Shown here in pieces: positions 16,788 to 24,537 of a stretch of DNA of 64,000 bases. The stretch comes from CAWINX01 sp963702055. Lineage in GTDB: Bacteria > Actinomycetota > Thermoleophilia > Solirubrobacterales > 70-9. The position numbers and the translations under genes were made by a program. Position 1 is the first letter of the stretch. Each line of letters starts with the position of its first letter. The stretch covers positions 2,418,001 through 2,482,000 of the forward strand of contig OY969702.1 of NCBI GenBank assembly GCA_963702055.1. Direction: 5' to 3'. The notes beneath the pieces were generated by a model. The model was not told the DNA's origin. It did not search any database and saw only the letters and a list, made by a program, of their open reading frames with translations.

Positions 16788-17678
16788 GTGAGTCAGTTCG
16801 AGAACCCCGTAGTCATCAGCTGCTCGATCAGCGGCGCGATCGCCAACCGCGACCAGTGCCCGGCGATCCCCTACACGCCGGAGGAGTACGCGGCGGAGGC
16901 GCGCCGCGCGGTCGACGAGGGCGCCTCGCAGATCCACATCCACGCCCGCACCCCGGACGGCACCCCCTCCTACGAGGTCGAGGACTTCCGGGCGATCACC
17001 GACGCGATCCTCGCCGAGGTCGGCGACGTGATCGTCAACTACTCGACCGGCGCGATCGGCATCCCGATCGAGAAGCGAATCGAGTACCTGCGGGCGCTGC
17101 GCCCCGACGTCGCCGCGCTCAACATGAGCTCGATGAACTACGCCAAGTACTCCTCGCGGCGCAAGGACTTCGTCTTCAAGGCGGTCTTCGAGAACAGCTT
17201 CGACACGATCATCGAGTTCCTCGCGGCGATGAAGGAGCTGGGGATCAAGCCCGAGCACGAGTGCTTCGACGCCGGCCACGTCGCCAACCTCGACCCGCTG
17301 ATCGACATGGGGCTGCTGGAGCGCACGCCGTTGCAGATCTCCCTGGTGATGGGGGTCAACGGCGGCATCCGCCCGACTCCGCGCAACGTCGGCTTCATGG
17401 CCGACCAGATTCCCGGCGGCGCCGAGGGCGAGAATCAGTGGCAGGTGATCGGCATCTCCCGCGACCAGTGGAAACTGCTCGGCGCCTCGCTGGTGCTGGG
17501 CGGCAACGTCCGCGCCGGCGTCGAGGACAACCTCTACCTGCCGAACGGGGAGATGGCCCGCTCCAACGGCGACCTGATCGCCAAGGCCCGCCAGATGGCC
17601 GAGGACGTCGGCCGTCGCGCCGCCACCGTCGCCGAAGCGCGGGAGCTGCTGGGAGTGCCCAAACGGGTGGAAGCCTGA
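16788..17678 (+). CDS. BKACE-family beta-keto acid cleavage enzyme (DUF849)
   Basis: Zinc-dependent beta-keto acid cleavage enzyme of 296 residues. Members condense a beta-keto acid with acetyl-CoA and release acetoacetate plus a new acyl-CoA (3-keto-5-aminohexanoate cleavage enzyme is the prototype). The metal motif is IHIHART near residue 45, with VNYSTGAIG and the MGVNGGIRPTP loop also visible. The start is a GTG at 16788 with AAAGG about 10 bp upstream. A 139-bp gap with no evident gene separates it from the carboxyltransferase, and the CoA-transferase follows 11 bp later. The side-chain specificity cannot be read. Confidence 0.85.
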   Translation: MSQFENPVVISCSISGAIANRDQCPAIPYTPEEYAAEARRAVDEGASQIHIHARTPDGTPSYEVEDFRAITDAILAEVGDVIVNYSTGAIGIPIEKRIEYLRALRPDVAALNMSSMNYAKYSSRRKDFVFKAVFENSFDTIIEFLAAMKELGIKPEHECFDAGHVANLDPLIDMGLLERTPLQISLVMGVNGGIRPTPRNVGFMADQIPGGAEGENQWQVIGISRDQWKLLGASLVLGGNVRAGVEDNLYLPNGEMARSNGDLIAKARQMAEDVGRRAATVAEARELLGVPKRVEA

Positions 17679-17689
17679 GCAGCGGGCCG

Positions 17690-18925
17690 ATGGCCGAGCT
17701 GCCACTCAGCGACGTCAAGGTCCTCGACCTGACCCGGCTGCTGCCGGGCGGGTTCTGCTCGCTTCTGCTCGCCGACCTCGGCGCCGAGGTGCTGAAGGTC
17801 GAGGACACCGGGATGGGCGACTACATCCGCTGGGCGCCTCCCTATTACGGGACCGACGAGCAGCAGGAGCTGGGCACGCGCTCGGCCCTCTACCTCTCGC
17901 TCAACCGCGGCAAGCGCTCCGTCCGCCTCGACCTGAAGAGCGAGGGCGGGCGCGAGGCGCTGCTGCGCCTGGTCTCCTCTTACGACGTCGTCCTCGACGG
18001 CTTCCGCCCCGGCGTCCTCGACCGGCTCGGCGTCGGCTATGAGCGGATGCGCGAGGCCAACCCGGCGATCGTCTTCTGCGCGATCACCGGCTACGGCCAG
18101 GACGGCCCCTACGCCCAGCGCGCCGGCCACGACATGAACTACCTCGGCCTGGTCGGGCTGCTCGGCCTGACCGGCGCCAAGGACGGGCCGCCGGTGCAGT
18201 CGGGCGGGCAGATCGCCGACCTCGGCGGCGGCGCCCTGATGGCCGCCTTCGGGGTGATGGCGGCGCTGCACGAGCGGCGGCGCTCCGGCGAGGGCCAGAT
18301 GGTCGACGTCTCGATGGCCGACGGGGCGCTCTCCTGGCTGGCGATGGTCGCCGGTCGTTACTTCTGCGACGGCGAGGTGCCGCGGCGCGGTGAGCAGCAG
18401 CTCGCCGGTGGGCTGCTCTGCTACCTGCCCTACGAGGCGGCCGACGGCTGGGTCAGCTGCGGCGCACTGGAGCCGAAGTTCTGGAGCGCTTTCTGCAACG
18501 GGGTGGGGAGGCCGGAGCTGATCGAGGTGCAGTTCGAGGCGCCCGGCTCCGACGCCTGGCGCGAGGTCGCCGACGTCTTCCGCTCCCGCAGTCGCGACGA
18601 GTGGCTTGCCTTCAACGACGAGCACGATTGCTGCATCGAGCCGGTCCTCGACGTCGACGAGGCGCTCGACTCCGAGCTGGTCCGGGCGCGGCAGATGGTC
18701 GTCGAGTTGGAGCAGCCCGAGCTGGGCACGGTCCGCCAGCTCGGCTTCCCGGTGAAGATGAGCCGCACCCCCGGCGACCCGACCCGGCCGGCGCCGGCCT
18801 TCGGCGAGCACACCGCCGAGGTCCTGGGCGAGGTCGGCTACTCCGAGGAGGAGGTCGCGGCGATGATCGACTCCGGCGCCGCCGCCGGTCCCGGCGCCGA
18901 CTCCGCCGCCACCTTCCGAGCATGA
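17690..18925 (+). CDS. CaiB/BaiF-type (class III) CoA-transferase
   Basis: Class III CoA-transferase of 411 residues, moving CoA between carboxylic acids through an aspartyl-CoA intermediate. The N-terminus shows VLDLTRLLPGGFCSLLLADLG and VLKVED; the candidate catalytic aspartate is in AGHDMNYLGL near residue 147. The next blocks, GGQIADLGGGALMA and MVDVSMADGAL, are typical. The start is the ATG at 17690; the longer open frame upstream is a shadow of the BKACE gene. Its TGA overlaps the ATG of the MerR gene. It probably activates or recycles an acid in the same pathway as BKACE. Confidence 0.88.
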   Translation: MAELPLSDVKVLDLTRLLPGGFCSLLLADLGAEVLKVEDTGMGDYIRWAPPYYGTDEQQELGTRSALYLSLNRGKRSVRLDLKSEGGREALLRLVSSYDVVLDGFRPGVLDRLGVGYERMREANPAIVFCAITGYGQDGPYAQRAGHDMNYLGLVGLLGLTGAKDGPPVQSGGQIADLGGGALMAAFGVMAALHERRRSGEGQMVDVSMADGALSWLAMVAGRYFCDGEVPRRGEQQLAGGLLCYLPYEAADGWVSCGALEPKFWSAFCNGVGRPELIEVQFEAPGSDAWREVADVFRSRSRDEWLAFNDEHDCCIEPVLDVDEALDSELVRARQMVVELEQPELGTVRQLGFPVKMSRTPGDPTRPAPAFGEHTAEVLGEVGYSEEEVAAMIDSGAAAGPGADSAATFRA

Positions 18926-19635
18926 GCGGCAACGGCGCAGGCGGCAACGGGGACCTGCTGCGGATGGGCGAGTTGGCCGAGGCCTCCGGCGTGCCTGTCC
19001 CGACTATCAAGCACTACCTTCGCGAGGGGCTGCTGCCGGAGCCGGTCAAGACCAGCCGCAACATGTCCTGGTACCCGCCCGAGTTCGTCGACCGGATCAA
19101 GCTGATCAAGCAGCTCCAGGAGGAGCGCTTCATGCCGCTGAAGGCGATCAAGTCGGTGCTCGACGAGGACCCGGAGCGGGCCCGTGCCCTGGTCGAGCTG
19201 GAGGACCGCATCCTCGACCGCGCCCTCGGGGGCGAGCGCACCCGCACCAGCGCCGCCGAGGTGCGCGAGAGCTACGGGGTCCCCAAGGAGGTGCTCGACC
19301 GCCTCGAGGAGCTCGACATCCTCAGCCCCAACAGCCGCGGCTACTCGCCCTCGGACCTGAAGATCATCGAGGCGATCGGCCGCTTCCGCGCCGGCGGCTA
19401 CGACGAGGAGATCGGCTTCACCGTCTACGACACCCTCCGCTACAAGGACGCCCTGGAGAAACTGGTCCGCCAGGAGGTCGACATGGTGATGAACCGCCTC
19501 GCCGGCGAGGTCCCCCCGGAGCGCGTCGTCGAGATGCTCCAAGCCGGCGCCCAGCCCCTCCAAGACCTGATCGCCGCCCTCCACACCAAGCTGATGGTCG
19601 CCGAGCTCGAACGCCACCGGGCGAGCCGGAGCTAG
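18922..19635 (+). CDS. MerR-family transcriptional regulator
   Basis: DNA-binding regulator of 237 residues. An N-terminal winged helix is seen as LLRMGELAEASGVPVPTIKHYLREG, followed by a wing and an ERFMPLKAIKSVL helix. The middle contains a second MerR-like block (AAEVRESYGVPKEVLDRLEELDIL, then a YSPSDLKII helix), which suggests a duplicated DNA-binding-type domain; the C-terminus is helical. It has no cysteine pair for metal sensing. It is translationally coupled to the CoA-transferase and abuts the next SDR gene. It is probably the local regulator of the acyl-CoA operon, with an acyl-CoA as plausible ligand. Confidence 0.85.
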   Translation: MSGNGAGGNGDLLRMGELAEASGVPVPTIKHYLREGLLPEPVKTSRNMSWYPPEFVDRIKLIKQLQEERFMPLKAIKSVLDEDPERARALVELEDRILDRALGGERTRTSAAEVRESYGVPKEVLDRLEELDILSPNSRGYSPSDLKIIEAIGRFRAGGYDEEIGFTVYDTLRYKDALEKLVRQEVDMVMNRLAGEVPPERVVEMLQAGAQPLQDLIAALHTKLMVAELERHRASRS

Positions 19636-20478
19636 ATGAAGTCGGCGCTGGTAACGGGGGCTTCTACGGGCATCGGCCGCGCCACGGCGTTGCGCCTCGA
19701 CTCACAGGGTTGGCGGGTGTTCGCCGGGGTTCGTCGGGAGTCCGACGGCCAGAGCCTCGAGGAGGCGGCATCCGAGCGGCTCGCGCCGGTGATCGTCGAC
19801 GTGACGCAGGCCGATCAGATCGCCGCGACCGCTGAGCACCTCGGCGCGGAGCTCGGTGATGCCGGGCTCGACGGTCTCGTCAACAACGCCGGCGTCGCCA
19901 TCCTCGGTCCACTGGAGACGATGCCGATCGATGACTTCCGCCGCCAGATCGAGATCAACCTGACCGGGCACGTCGCCGTGACCCAGGCGATGTTGCCCCT
20001 GGTGCGCGCCGCCACGGGGCGGATCGTCTTCGTCAGCTCGATCGGCGGCCGGATGGCGCTGCCGTTTGGCGGCCCCTACCACGCGTCCAAGTTCGGGATC
20101 GAGGCGGTCGCCGATTGCTTCCGGCAGGAGCTGCGCCCGTGGGGGATCGACGTTTCCGCGATCGAGCCGGGCTCGATCGACACTCCGATCTGGGAGCGCG
20201 GGGAGCAGACCGCGGACGAGCTCGCCGGCCGGTCCCCCGCCGCCCAGGAGGCGCTCTACGGGGAGACACTCGTCAGCTTCCGCAAGGCGGTGCGGCGAAC
20301 CGCGAAGCGGGGGATCTCTCCCGAAAAGGTCGCCGGCAAGATCGAGCACGCGTTGAGCGCCCGCCGTCCCCGAACCCGTTACGTGGTCGGCGCCGACGCG
20401 CGCGGCCAGGCACTCCTGCGCAGCCTCCTCCCCGACCGGGTGATGGACCGGGCGGTCGCTCGCCTGATGGGAATCTGA
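19636..20478 (+). CDS. SDR-family oxidoreductase
   Basis: Classical short-chain dehydrogenase of 280 residues with VTGASTGIGRA at residues 6-16, NNAGVA near residue 88, the catalytic serine in VSSIGG and YHASKFG about 13 residues later. The C-terminal extension after residue 200 (KAVRRTAKRGISPEKVAGKIEHAL, then a basic end) resembles 17-beta-hydroxysteroid/retinol-dehydrogenase-like and ketosphinganine-reductase-like SDRs more than FabG. The start codon directly follows the MerR stop. It ends the operon; a palindromic repeat follows two bases after the stop. The substrate is not assigned. Confidence 0.85.
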   Translation: MKSALVTGASTGIGRATALRLDSQGWRVFAGVRRESDGQSLEEAASERLAPVIVDVTQADQIAATAEHLGAELGDAGLDGLVNNAGVAILGPLETMPIDDFRRQIEINLTGHVAVTQAMLPLVRAATGRIVFVSSIGGRMALPFGGPYHASKFGIEAVADCFRQELRPWGIDVSAIEPGSIDTPIWERGEQTADELAGRSPAAQEALYGETLVSFRKAVRRTAKRGISPEKVAGKIEHALSARRPRTRYVVGADARGQALLRSLLPDRVMDRAVARLMGI

Positions 20479-20480
20479 CG

Positions 20481-20532
20481 CCGCGCTCGTAGGTTTTTCC
20501 TTGCCCCAGCAGGGTCAAACATACGAGCGGCG
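20481..20532. repeat. palindromic hairpin after the SDR gene
   Basis: CGCTCGTA at 20484-20491 pairs with TACGAGCG at 20522-20529, with a 30-bp centre containing TTGCCCCAGCAGGGTCAAA. Arm sequence differs from families 1 and 2, but the layout (long arms, ~20-30 bp centre with C-run and G-run, directly after a stop) is the same. Probable terminator. Confidence 0.6.
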
Positions 20533-20545
20533 CCTCGTCTGCTCC

Positions 20546-20551
20546 TATACT
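20546..20551 (+). promoter_or_regulatory. -10 element of the Nit2/TetR operon
   Basis: TATACT is a near-consensus -10 box 14 bp before the palindrome at 20565. No good -35 is seen at the expected spacing. Transcription would start at about 20558, just before the operator candidate. Confidence 0.4.
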
Positions 20552-20564
20552 GGCGCGAAGCCGA

Positions 20565-20580
20565 TTGACTGGTCAGTCAG
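20565..20580. promoter_or_regulatory. TetR-type operator candidate (site 2)
   Basis: TTGACTGGTCAGTCAG, an inverted repeat around GGTC, lies between the -10 box and the ribosome binding site of an operon that itself encodes a TetR regulator. That placement suits autorepression. It matches sites at 5268 and 41296. Confidence 0.6.
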
Positions 20581-20603
20581 TTGATGGCCGGACAGAGGAA
20601 GCC

Positions 20604-21434
20604 TTGCGCGCAGCCGTCGTACAGCTCAACTCCACCAACGAAAAGGCCCGCAACCTGAAGGCCGCCGAGCGCCTCGTTCGGGACGCGGCCGCCGATGGCG
20701 CCGACCTCGTCGCCCTCCCCGAGAAGTGGAACCTGCTGGCCGGCGGCGAGGAGCTGCTGGCCGGCGCCGAGTCGCTCGACGGCCCGGCCCTGACCGCCGC
20801 CCGCGACTGGGCTCGCGAGTTGGGCATCCACCTGTTGGCCGGGAGCATCGCCGAGCGCGACACAGCCGAGAAGGCCTTCAACACCTCGGTCCTGATCGGC
20901 CCCGACGGCGAGGATCTCGCCGTCTACCGCAAGATCCACATGTTCGACGTCGACGTCGACGGGGTCGCCTACCGCGAGTCCGAGCACGAGGAGGCGGGAG
21001 CCGAGATCGTCACCGCCCCGCTCGGCGAGCTGATCGCCGGCCTTGCCGTCTGTTACGACCTTCGCTTCCCCGAACTCTTCCGGATCCTCGCCGTGCGCGG
21101 CGCCCGCCTGCTCACACTGCCCTCTGCCTTCACCGCGGCCACCGGCCGCGACCACTGGGAGGTGCTGCTGCGGGCGAGGGCGATCGAGAACCAGGCCTTC
21201 GTCCTCGCCCCCAACCAGTTCGGCGAGGCGCCGCCGCACTACGACTCCTACGGGCACTCGATGATCGTCGACCCCTGGGGCAAGGTGCTCGTCGCAGCCC
21301 CCGACGGGGAGTGCTTCGTCGTCGCCGACCTCGACCTCGCCGAGCAGGACCGGGTGCGTCACTCGCTGCCCTCGCTCGCCAACCGCCGGCCGGACGCCTA
21401 TGTTTGGCCGCAGCTTCAGGGGATGTTCGCCTGA
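20604..21434 (+). CDS. carbon-nitrogen hydrolase (Nit2/omega-amidase-like)
   Basis: Nitrilase-superfamily amidase of 276 residues. The catalytic triad is visible: glutamate in ALPEKWNL, lysine in YRKIHMFD and cysteine in VCYDLRFPE. The RFPELFR wording and length match the Nit2/omega-amidase branch, which hydrolyses alpha-ketoglutaramate-type amides or repairs deaminated glutathione. The start is a TTG at 20604, preferred because AGAGGA lies five bases upstream; an earlier TTG at 20565 would place the operator inside the gene. The stop overlaps the TetR gene start as TGATG, so the two are coupled. Confidence 0.88.
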   Translation: MRAAVVQLNSTNEKARNLKAAERLVRDAAADGADLVALPEKWNLLAGGEELLAGAESLDGPALTAARDWARELGIHLLAGSIAERDTAEKAFNTSVLIGPDGEDLAVYRKIHMFDVDVDGVAYRESEHEEAGAEIVTAPLGELIAGLAVCYDLRFPELFRILAVRGARLLTLPSAFTAATGRDHWEVLLRARAIENQAFVLAPNQFGEAPPHYDSYGHSMIVDPWGKVLVAAPDGECFVVADLDLAEQDRVRHSLPSLANRRPDAYVWPQLQGMFA

Positions 21435-22033
21435 TGGCCAAAGCCCCGCCCGTCGACAAACGCCGCCAGATCCTCGATGCGGCGATCCGCGTCTTCGCCC
21501 GCCAGGGCTTCCACGCGACCCGCGTCTCCGACATCGCCGACGAGGCCGGGGTCGCCTACGGGCTCGTCTACCACTACTTCAAATCGAAGGACGAGGTGCT
21601 CAACGAGCTGTTCAGCCAGCGCTGGTCGCTGCTGCTGACGGCGATCGAGGAAACCGACGGCGCCGACGCGCCCCCCCGCGAGAAGCTCGCCGCGGTCGCC
21701 GGCTTCATCATCGAGTCCTACCGCCACGACCCGGAGCTGATGCAGGTGATCATCGTTGAGGTGACCCGCGCCGCCAACTCCTTCGGCCGCACCCACCTGC
21801 CGGAGATCCGCCGCGCTTACGAGTCGATCGCGAAAATCGTCGCCGATGGCCAGGAGCTGGGCGCGTTTCGCCGCGACATCGACCCGATCTTCGCCTCGAT
21901 GTCCTTCTACGGGGCGATCGAGCAGCTGCTTTCCGGCTGGATCTTTGACGTCATCCCCTCCTCCGGCGCCGACTACGAGCGTGCCAAGGAACTTGTCGTG
22001 GCGACGATCTGCGACGGCCTCGAGCCGCGATAG
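21434..22033 (+). CDS. TetR-family transcriptional regulator (FadR/AcrR-like)
   Basis: Regulator of 199 residues. The N-terminal helix-turn-helix is clear: RRQILDAAIRVFARQGFHAT, VSDIADEAGVAYGLVYHYF, KSKDEVL. The C-terminal ligand domain contains IIVEVTRAANSFGRTHLPEI, a wording seen in fatty-acid-responsive TetR regulators. It is coupled to the amidase gene and has a TTGACTGGTCAGTCAG palindrome in front of the operon. It is therefore the best candidate for the protein that reads the three related palindromes in this window. The ligand is inferred, not shown; an acyl-CoA would fit the neighbouring metabolism. Confidence 0.9.
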   Translation: MAKAPPVDKRRQILDAAIRVFARQGFHATRVSDIADEAGVAYGLVYHYFKSKDEVLNELFSQRWSLLLTAIEETDGADAPPREKLAAVAGFIIESYRHDPELMQVIIVEVTRAANSFGRTHLPEIRRAYESIAKIVADGQELGAFRRDIDPIFASMSFYGAIEQLLSGWIFDVIPSSGADYERAKELVVATICDGLEPR

Positions 22034-22048
22034 GTAAGGTCGGCGCCG

Positions 22049-22183
22049 ATGGAAAACGAGATCGTCAAACGACTCGCATGGAGCGGCGTGCTCGCCGCCG
22101 TCACCGCTCTTGCCAGCATCGTCGCGACGCGGATCGCCGCAGTGGTGTGGCGTCGGGTCTTCGACGAGGAGCCGCCGGAGTAG
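22049..22183 (+). CDS. small single-span membrane protein (DUF4235-like)
   Basis: Short open frame of 44 codons, ATG to TAG. It encodes one hydrophobic helix (GVLAAVTALASIVATRIAAVV) followed by WRRVFDEEPPE. The ending resembles the W-x-G/D-x-E-PP motif of DUF4235 membrane proteins, which often lie beside holin-like and DUF3618 genes, as here. It lies 15 bp after the TetR gene and 4 bp before the next gene, with a GGAG for the latter inside its end. Small size lowers confidence, but the context supports it. Confidence 0.6.
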   Translation: MENEIVKRLAWSGVLAAVTALASIVATRIAAVVWRRVFDEEPPE

Positions 22184-22187
22184 TCCC

Positions 22188-22619
22188 TTGGCGACGCCCG
22201 ACTCGACCGCGACGCCCCCCAAGGAGCCCGAAGACAAGTCGGTAGGCGAACTCGTCTTCGACGTCTCCGAGAAGGCGTCGACGCTGATTCGCGAGGAGAT
22301 CGAGCTCGCCAAGGCGGAGGTCACCGAGAAAGTCGGCAAGATCCTCCGCGGCTCGGCGGTTGGAGCCGCGGCCGGCGCCTTTGCTTTCCTGGCGCTGATC
22401 CTGGTCATGGAAGGGTTTGCCTGGCTCCTCAACGAGGAGGTCTTCGACGGCAAGACCTGGCCGGGCTTCTTCGTCGAGGCGGCGGTCTTCCTACTGATCG
22501 CGGCCGGGGCCGGCTTCTTCGCCTATCGCTCCCTCCAGTCGGGCGCGCCGCCGATTCCCGAGCAGGCGATCGAAGAGGCGAAGCTGACCAAGACGATGCT
22601 GGAGGGCAAGGACAAATGA
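22188..22619 (+). CDS. phage-holin-family/DUF1469-like membrane protein
   Basis: Membrane protein of 143 residues. An N-terminal amphipathic stretch (VGELVFDVSEKASTLIREEIELAKAE) precedes two long hydrophobic segments, AAAGAFAFLALILVMEGFAWLL and FVEAAVFLLIAAGAGFFAY. This is the pattern of the actinobacterial 'phage holin family' (DUF1469), which despite the name is a normal chromosomal envelope protein. The start is a TTG at 22188 with GGAG about nine bases upstream. Its TGA overlaps the next gene's ATG. The role is unknown; it is commonly linked to membrane organisation or stress. Confidence 0.75.
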   Translation: MATPDSTATPPKEPEDKSVGELVFDVSEKASTLIREEIELAKAEVTEKVGKILRGSAVGAAAGAFAFLALILVMEGFAWLLNEEVFDGKTWPGFFVEAAVFLLIAAGAGFFAYRSLQSGAPPIPEQAIEEAKLTKTMLEGKDK

Positions 22620-22867
22620 GCGCTCACCCCGAGCCCGTGAAGCCGTCAACCGCCGGGACGCCGGGTCGTTCCTCGGCGCAGATCCGCCGCGACATCGACG
22701 CCCAGCGTCAGGACTTCGGCCACTCGGTCGAGGCACTTCGCGGACGCGTCACCGAGCTGACCGACTGGCGTCGCCAGGTCCGCGAGCATCGCCGCGAGCT
22801 GGTCATCACTGCCGCCGCCGCCGGCTTTTTGATCGGCGGCATCATGGCCTTCCGCCGCCGCGGCTGA
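22616..22867 (+). CDS. DUF3618-family membrane protein
   Basis: Protein of 83 residues with the family's N-terminal SSAQIRRDIDAQRQDFGHSV helix, a basic middle, and one C-terminal membrane helix (LVITAAAAGFLIGGIMAF) ending in RRRG. It matches the DUF3618 layout. It is coupled to the holin-like gene by an ATGA overlap, completing a three-gene membrane cluster often seen in actinobacteria. It is convergent with the DegV gene, three bases apart. Confidence 0.8.
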   Translation: MSAHPEPVKPSTAGTPGRSSAQIRRDIDAQRQDFGHSVEALRGRVTELTDWRRQVREHRRELVITAAAAGFLIGGIMAFRRRG

Positions 22868-22870
22868 GCC

Positions 22871-23740
22871 CTACGCCAGGATCTCCTTCGAGACGCTGCC
22901 TACCCCGAGCAGGCCGGGGCCGACGTGGGAGCCGATCACCGGGCCGATCTCGGAGATGAAGACGGGTTCGCAACCGAAGATCTCGCGGCAGTCGTCGGCC
23001 AAAACTTCGGCGGTTTCAAGGTCCTGGATGTGCTGGACGACCCAGCCATCGAGGCCCGACTCGTGGCGCTGGCGGGCGTAGCCGCGCAGTCGCTCCAGCG
23101 CCCGCGCCCGAGTCCGCACCCGCTCGACCGGGGTGATCTCCTCCTCCAGGGTGAGGATCGGTTTGATCTTCAGCGCCGAGCCGATCCAGGCGCGGGCGCC
23201 GCCGATCCGCCCGCCACGGCGCAGGTACTCGAGCGTGTCGATCGCGAACCACATCTTCAACTCCTCGCGTGCTCGCTGCGCCCGGACGAGGACCGCGTCC
23301 GCGTCGTCGCCGCCGGCCGCCGCAGCGGCTGCGGCCAGCACGCATAGCCCCATCCCGCCGCAGGCGGAGCGCGAGTCGAAGACGTGGACCCGCTCGCCCC
23401 CCTTGCCCTCGTCGATCAATCGCTGACGCGCCTGGGTCGCGGCCTCGTAGGTCCCGGAGATGCCCGCCGAGATGTGGATCGAGACGACGTCACGACCCGC
23501 GTCGAGCAGTGGCTCGTAGGTGGCGATGAAGTCGCCGACCGAGGGCTGGGAGGTGGTCGAGCCGCGCTCGGAGGCCCGCAGCTGCTCGTAGAAGCCGCCG
23601 AAATCGGAGATCTCCGACTCCGGTCCGTGGGTGCCGTCGAGTGAGAGATAGAGGCTGATCACCTCGATGCCTCGCGCGGTCGTGAGCTCGGTCGGCAGGT
23701 ATGCGGTCGTGTCGCAGACGACGGCGGTTTGAGCGGTCAC
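22871..23740 (-). CDS. DegV-family fatty-acid-binding protein
   Basis: DegV-fold protein of 289 residues. It opens with VVCDTTAYLPTEL and has TTSQPSVGDF near residue 62, SAGISGTYEAA near residue 92 and DSRSACGGMG near residue 124; the C-terminal domain contains EYLRRGGRIGGA and IGPVIGSHVGPG. DegV/FakB proteins present fatty acids to a fatty-acid kinase (FakA). The serine and arginine blocks that bind the carboxylate are present. No fakA is in the window. It is divergent from erpA, 23 bp apart. Confidence 0.9.
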   Translation of the reverse strand: MTAQTAVVCDTTAYLPTELTTARGIEVISLYLSLDGTHGPESEISDFGGFYEQLRASERGSTTSQPSVGDFIATYEPLLDAGRDVVSIHISAGISGTYEAATQARQRLIDEGKGGERVHVFDSRSACGGMGLCVLAAAAAAAGGDDADAVLVRAQRAREELKMWFAIDTLEYLRRGGRIGGARAWIGSALKIKPILTLEEEITPVERVRTRARALERLRGYARQRHESGLDGWVVQHIQDLETAEVLADDCREIFGCEPVFISEIGPVIGSHVGPGLLGVGSVSKEILA

Positions 23741-23763
23741 GCGAGCAGGCTACACTTTGTGAA

Positions 23764-24138
23764 GTGACCGATTCCCCACAGGCAGCGATCACCCTGACCG
23801 ACAAGGCAGCCGAGAAGATCGGCGAGCTGCTCGGCGGTCAGAGCGAATCCGACGAGCAGGCCCTTCGAGTCGCCGTCCGCGGCGGCGGGTGCTCCGGCTT
23901 CCAGTACGCGCTCGCCTTCGATCGCGCCAAGGATGACGACCACCTCTTCGAGGTCGACGGCGTCTCCGTCATCGTCGACAAGGTCAGCATGCAGTTCGTC
24001 TTCGGCTCGGAGGTCGACTACGTCGAAGGCCTCCAGGGCGCCGGGTTCCAGGTCAACAACCCGAACGTCGTTGCTGCCTGCGGCTGCGGGTCTTCTTTCC
24101 AGGTGAAAGAAGACGCTGCAGAGACCGCCGCGGTCTAG
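23764..24138 (+). CDS. erpA: A-type iron-sulfur carrier (ErpA/IscA/HesB family)
   Basis: HesB-like protein of 124 residues that carries iron-sulfur clusters to target enzymes. All three ligand cysteines are present: GGGCSGFQY near residue 46 and the C-terminal CGCGSSF. Length and the ITLTDKAAEKI start are typical. The start is the GTG at 23764. It converges on the glutaredoxin-4 gene with a 4-bp stop overlap, and that gene is followed by bolA, so three parts of a [2Fe-2S] trafficking route are side by side. Confidence 0.93.
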   Translation: MTDSPQAAITLTDKAAEKIGELLGGQSESDEQALRVAVRGGGCSGFQYALAFDRAKDDDHLFEVDGVSVIVDKVSMQFVFGSEVDYVEGLQGAGFQVNNPNVVAACGCGSSFQVKEDAAETAAV

Positions 24139-24524
24139 CTGCCGTCGATCTGAAGCGGCGGCGACTGGGCCGGGGGGCCGGCCGGTGCGGCTGCGACCTG
24201 CGGCTGCTCGACTCCGAGCGCCTCGGCGAGTTCGCCTGAGGCGAAGGTCTCCTCGACCAGGTCGGCGCCGCCGATCAGCTCGCCGTTGACGTAGAGCTGG
24301 GGGAAGGTCTGCCAGTCGGAGATCTCGGCGGTCACTTCGCGCAGGGGCTGGAGGGCGGGGAGGACGTCGATCGCTCCGTACTCGACGTCGAGCTGGTCGA
24401 GCACCTGGACGACGCGCATCGAGAAGCCGCAGCGGGGCTCTTCCGGCGTGCCTTTCATGAAGAGCAGCACCGGGTTGGCGGCGATCAGCTCTTCGACTTT
24501 CTGCTTCAGCTCGGGGTCGGCCAT
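24135..24524 (-). CDS. grxD: monothiol glutaredoxin, Grx4 family (CGFS)
   Basis: Monothiol glutaredoxin of 129 residues. It has the KGTPEEPRCGFS active site, then the WQTFPQLYVNGELIGG glutathione-binding block. Such proteins bind a shared [2Fe-2S] cluster with glutathione or another thiol and hand it to partners, often BolA. The C-terminal ~25 residues (Pro/Ala/Gln-rich) are an extra tail. The ATG at 24524 (MADPEL) is the likely start; a GTG two codons upstream is also possible. The bolA gene lies 13 bp upstream in the same direction. Actinobacteria usually lack glutathione, so the thiol partner may differ. Confidence 0.92.
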   Translation of the reverse strand: MADPELKQKVEELIAANPVLLFMKGTPEEPRCGFSMRVVQVLDQLDVEYGAIDVLPALQPLREVTAEISDWQTFPQLYVNGELIGGADLVEETFASGELAEALGVEQPQVAAAPAGPPAQSPPLQIDGS

Positions 24525-24537
24525 TGGCACAGACTAG

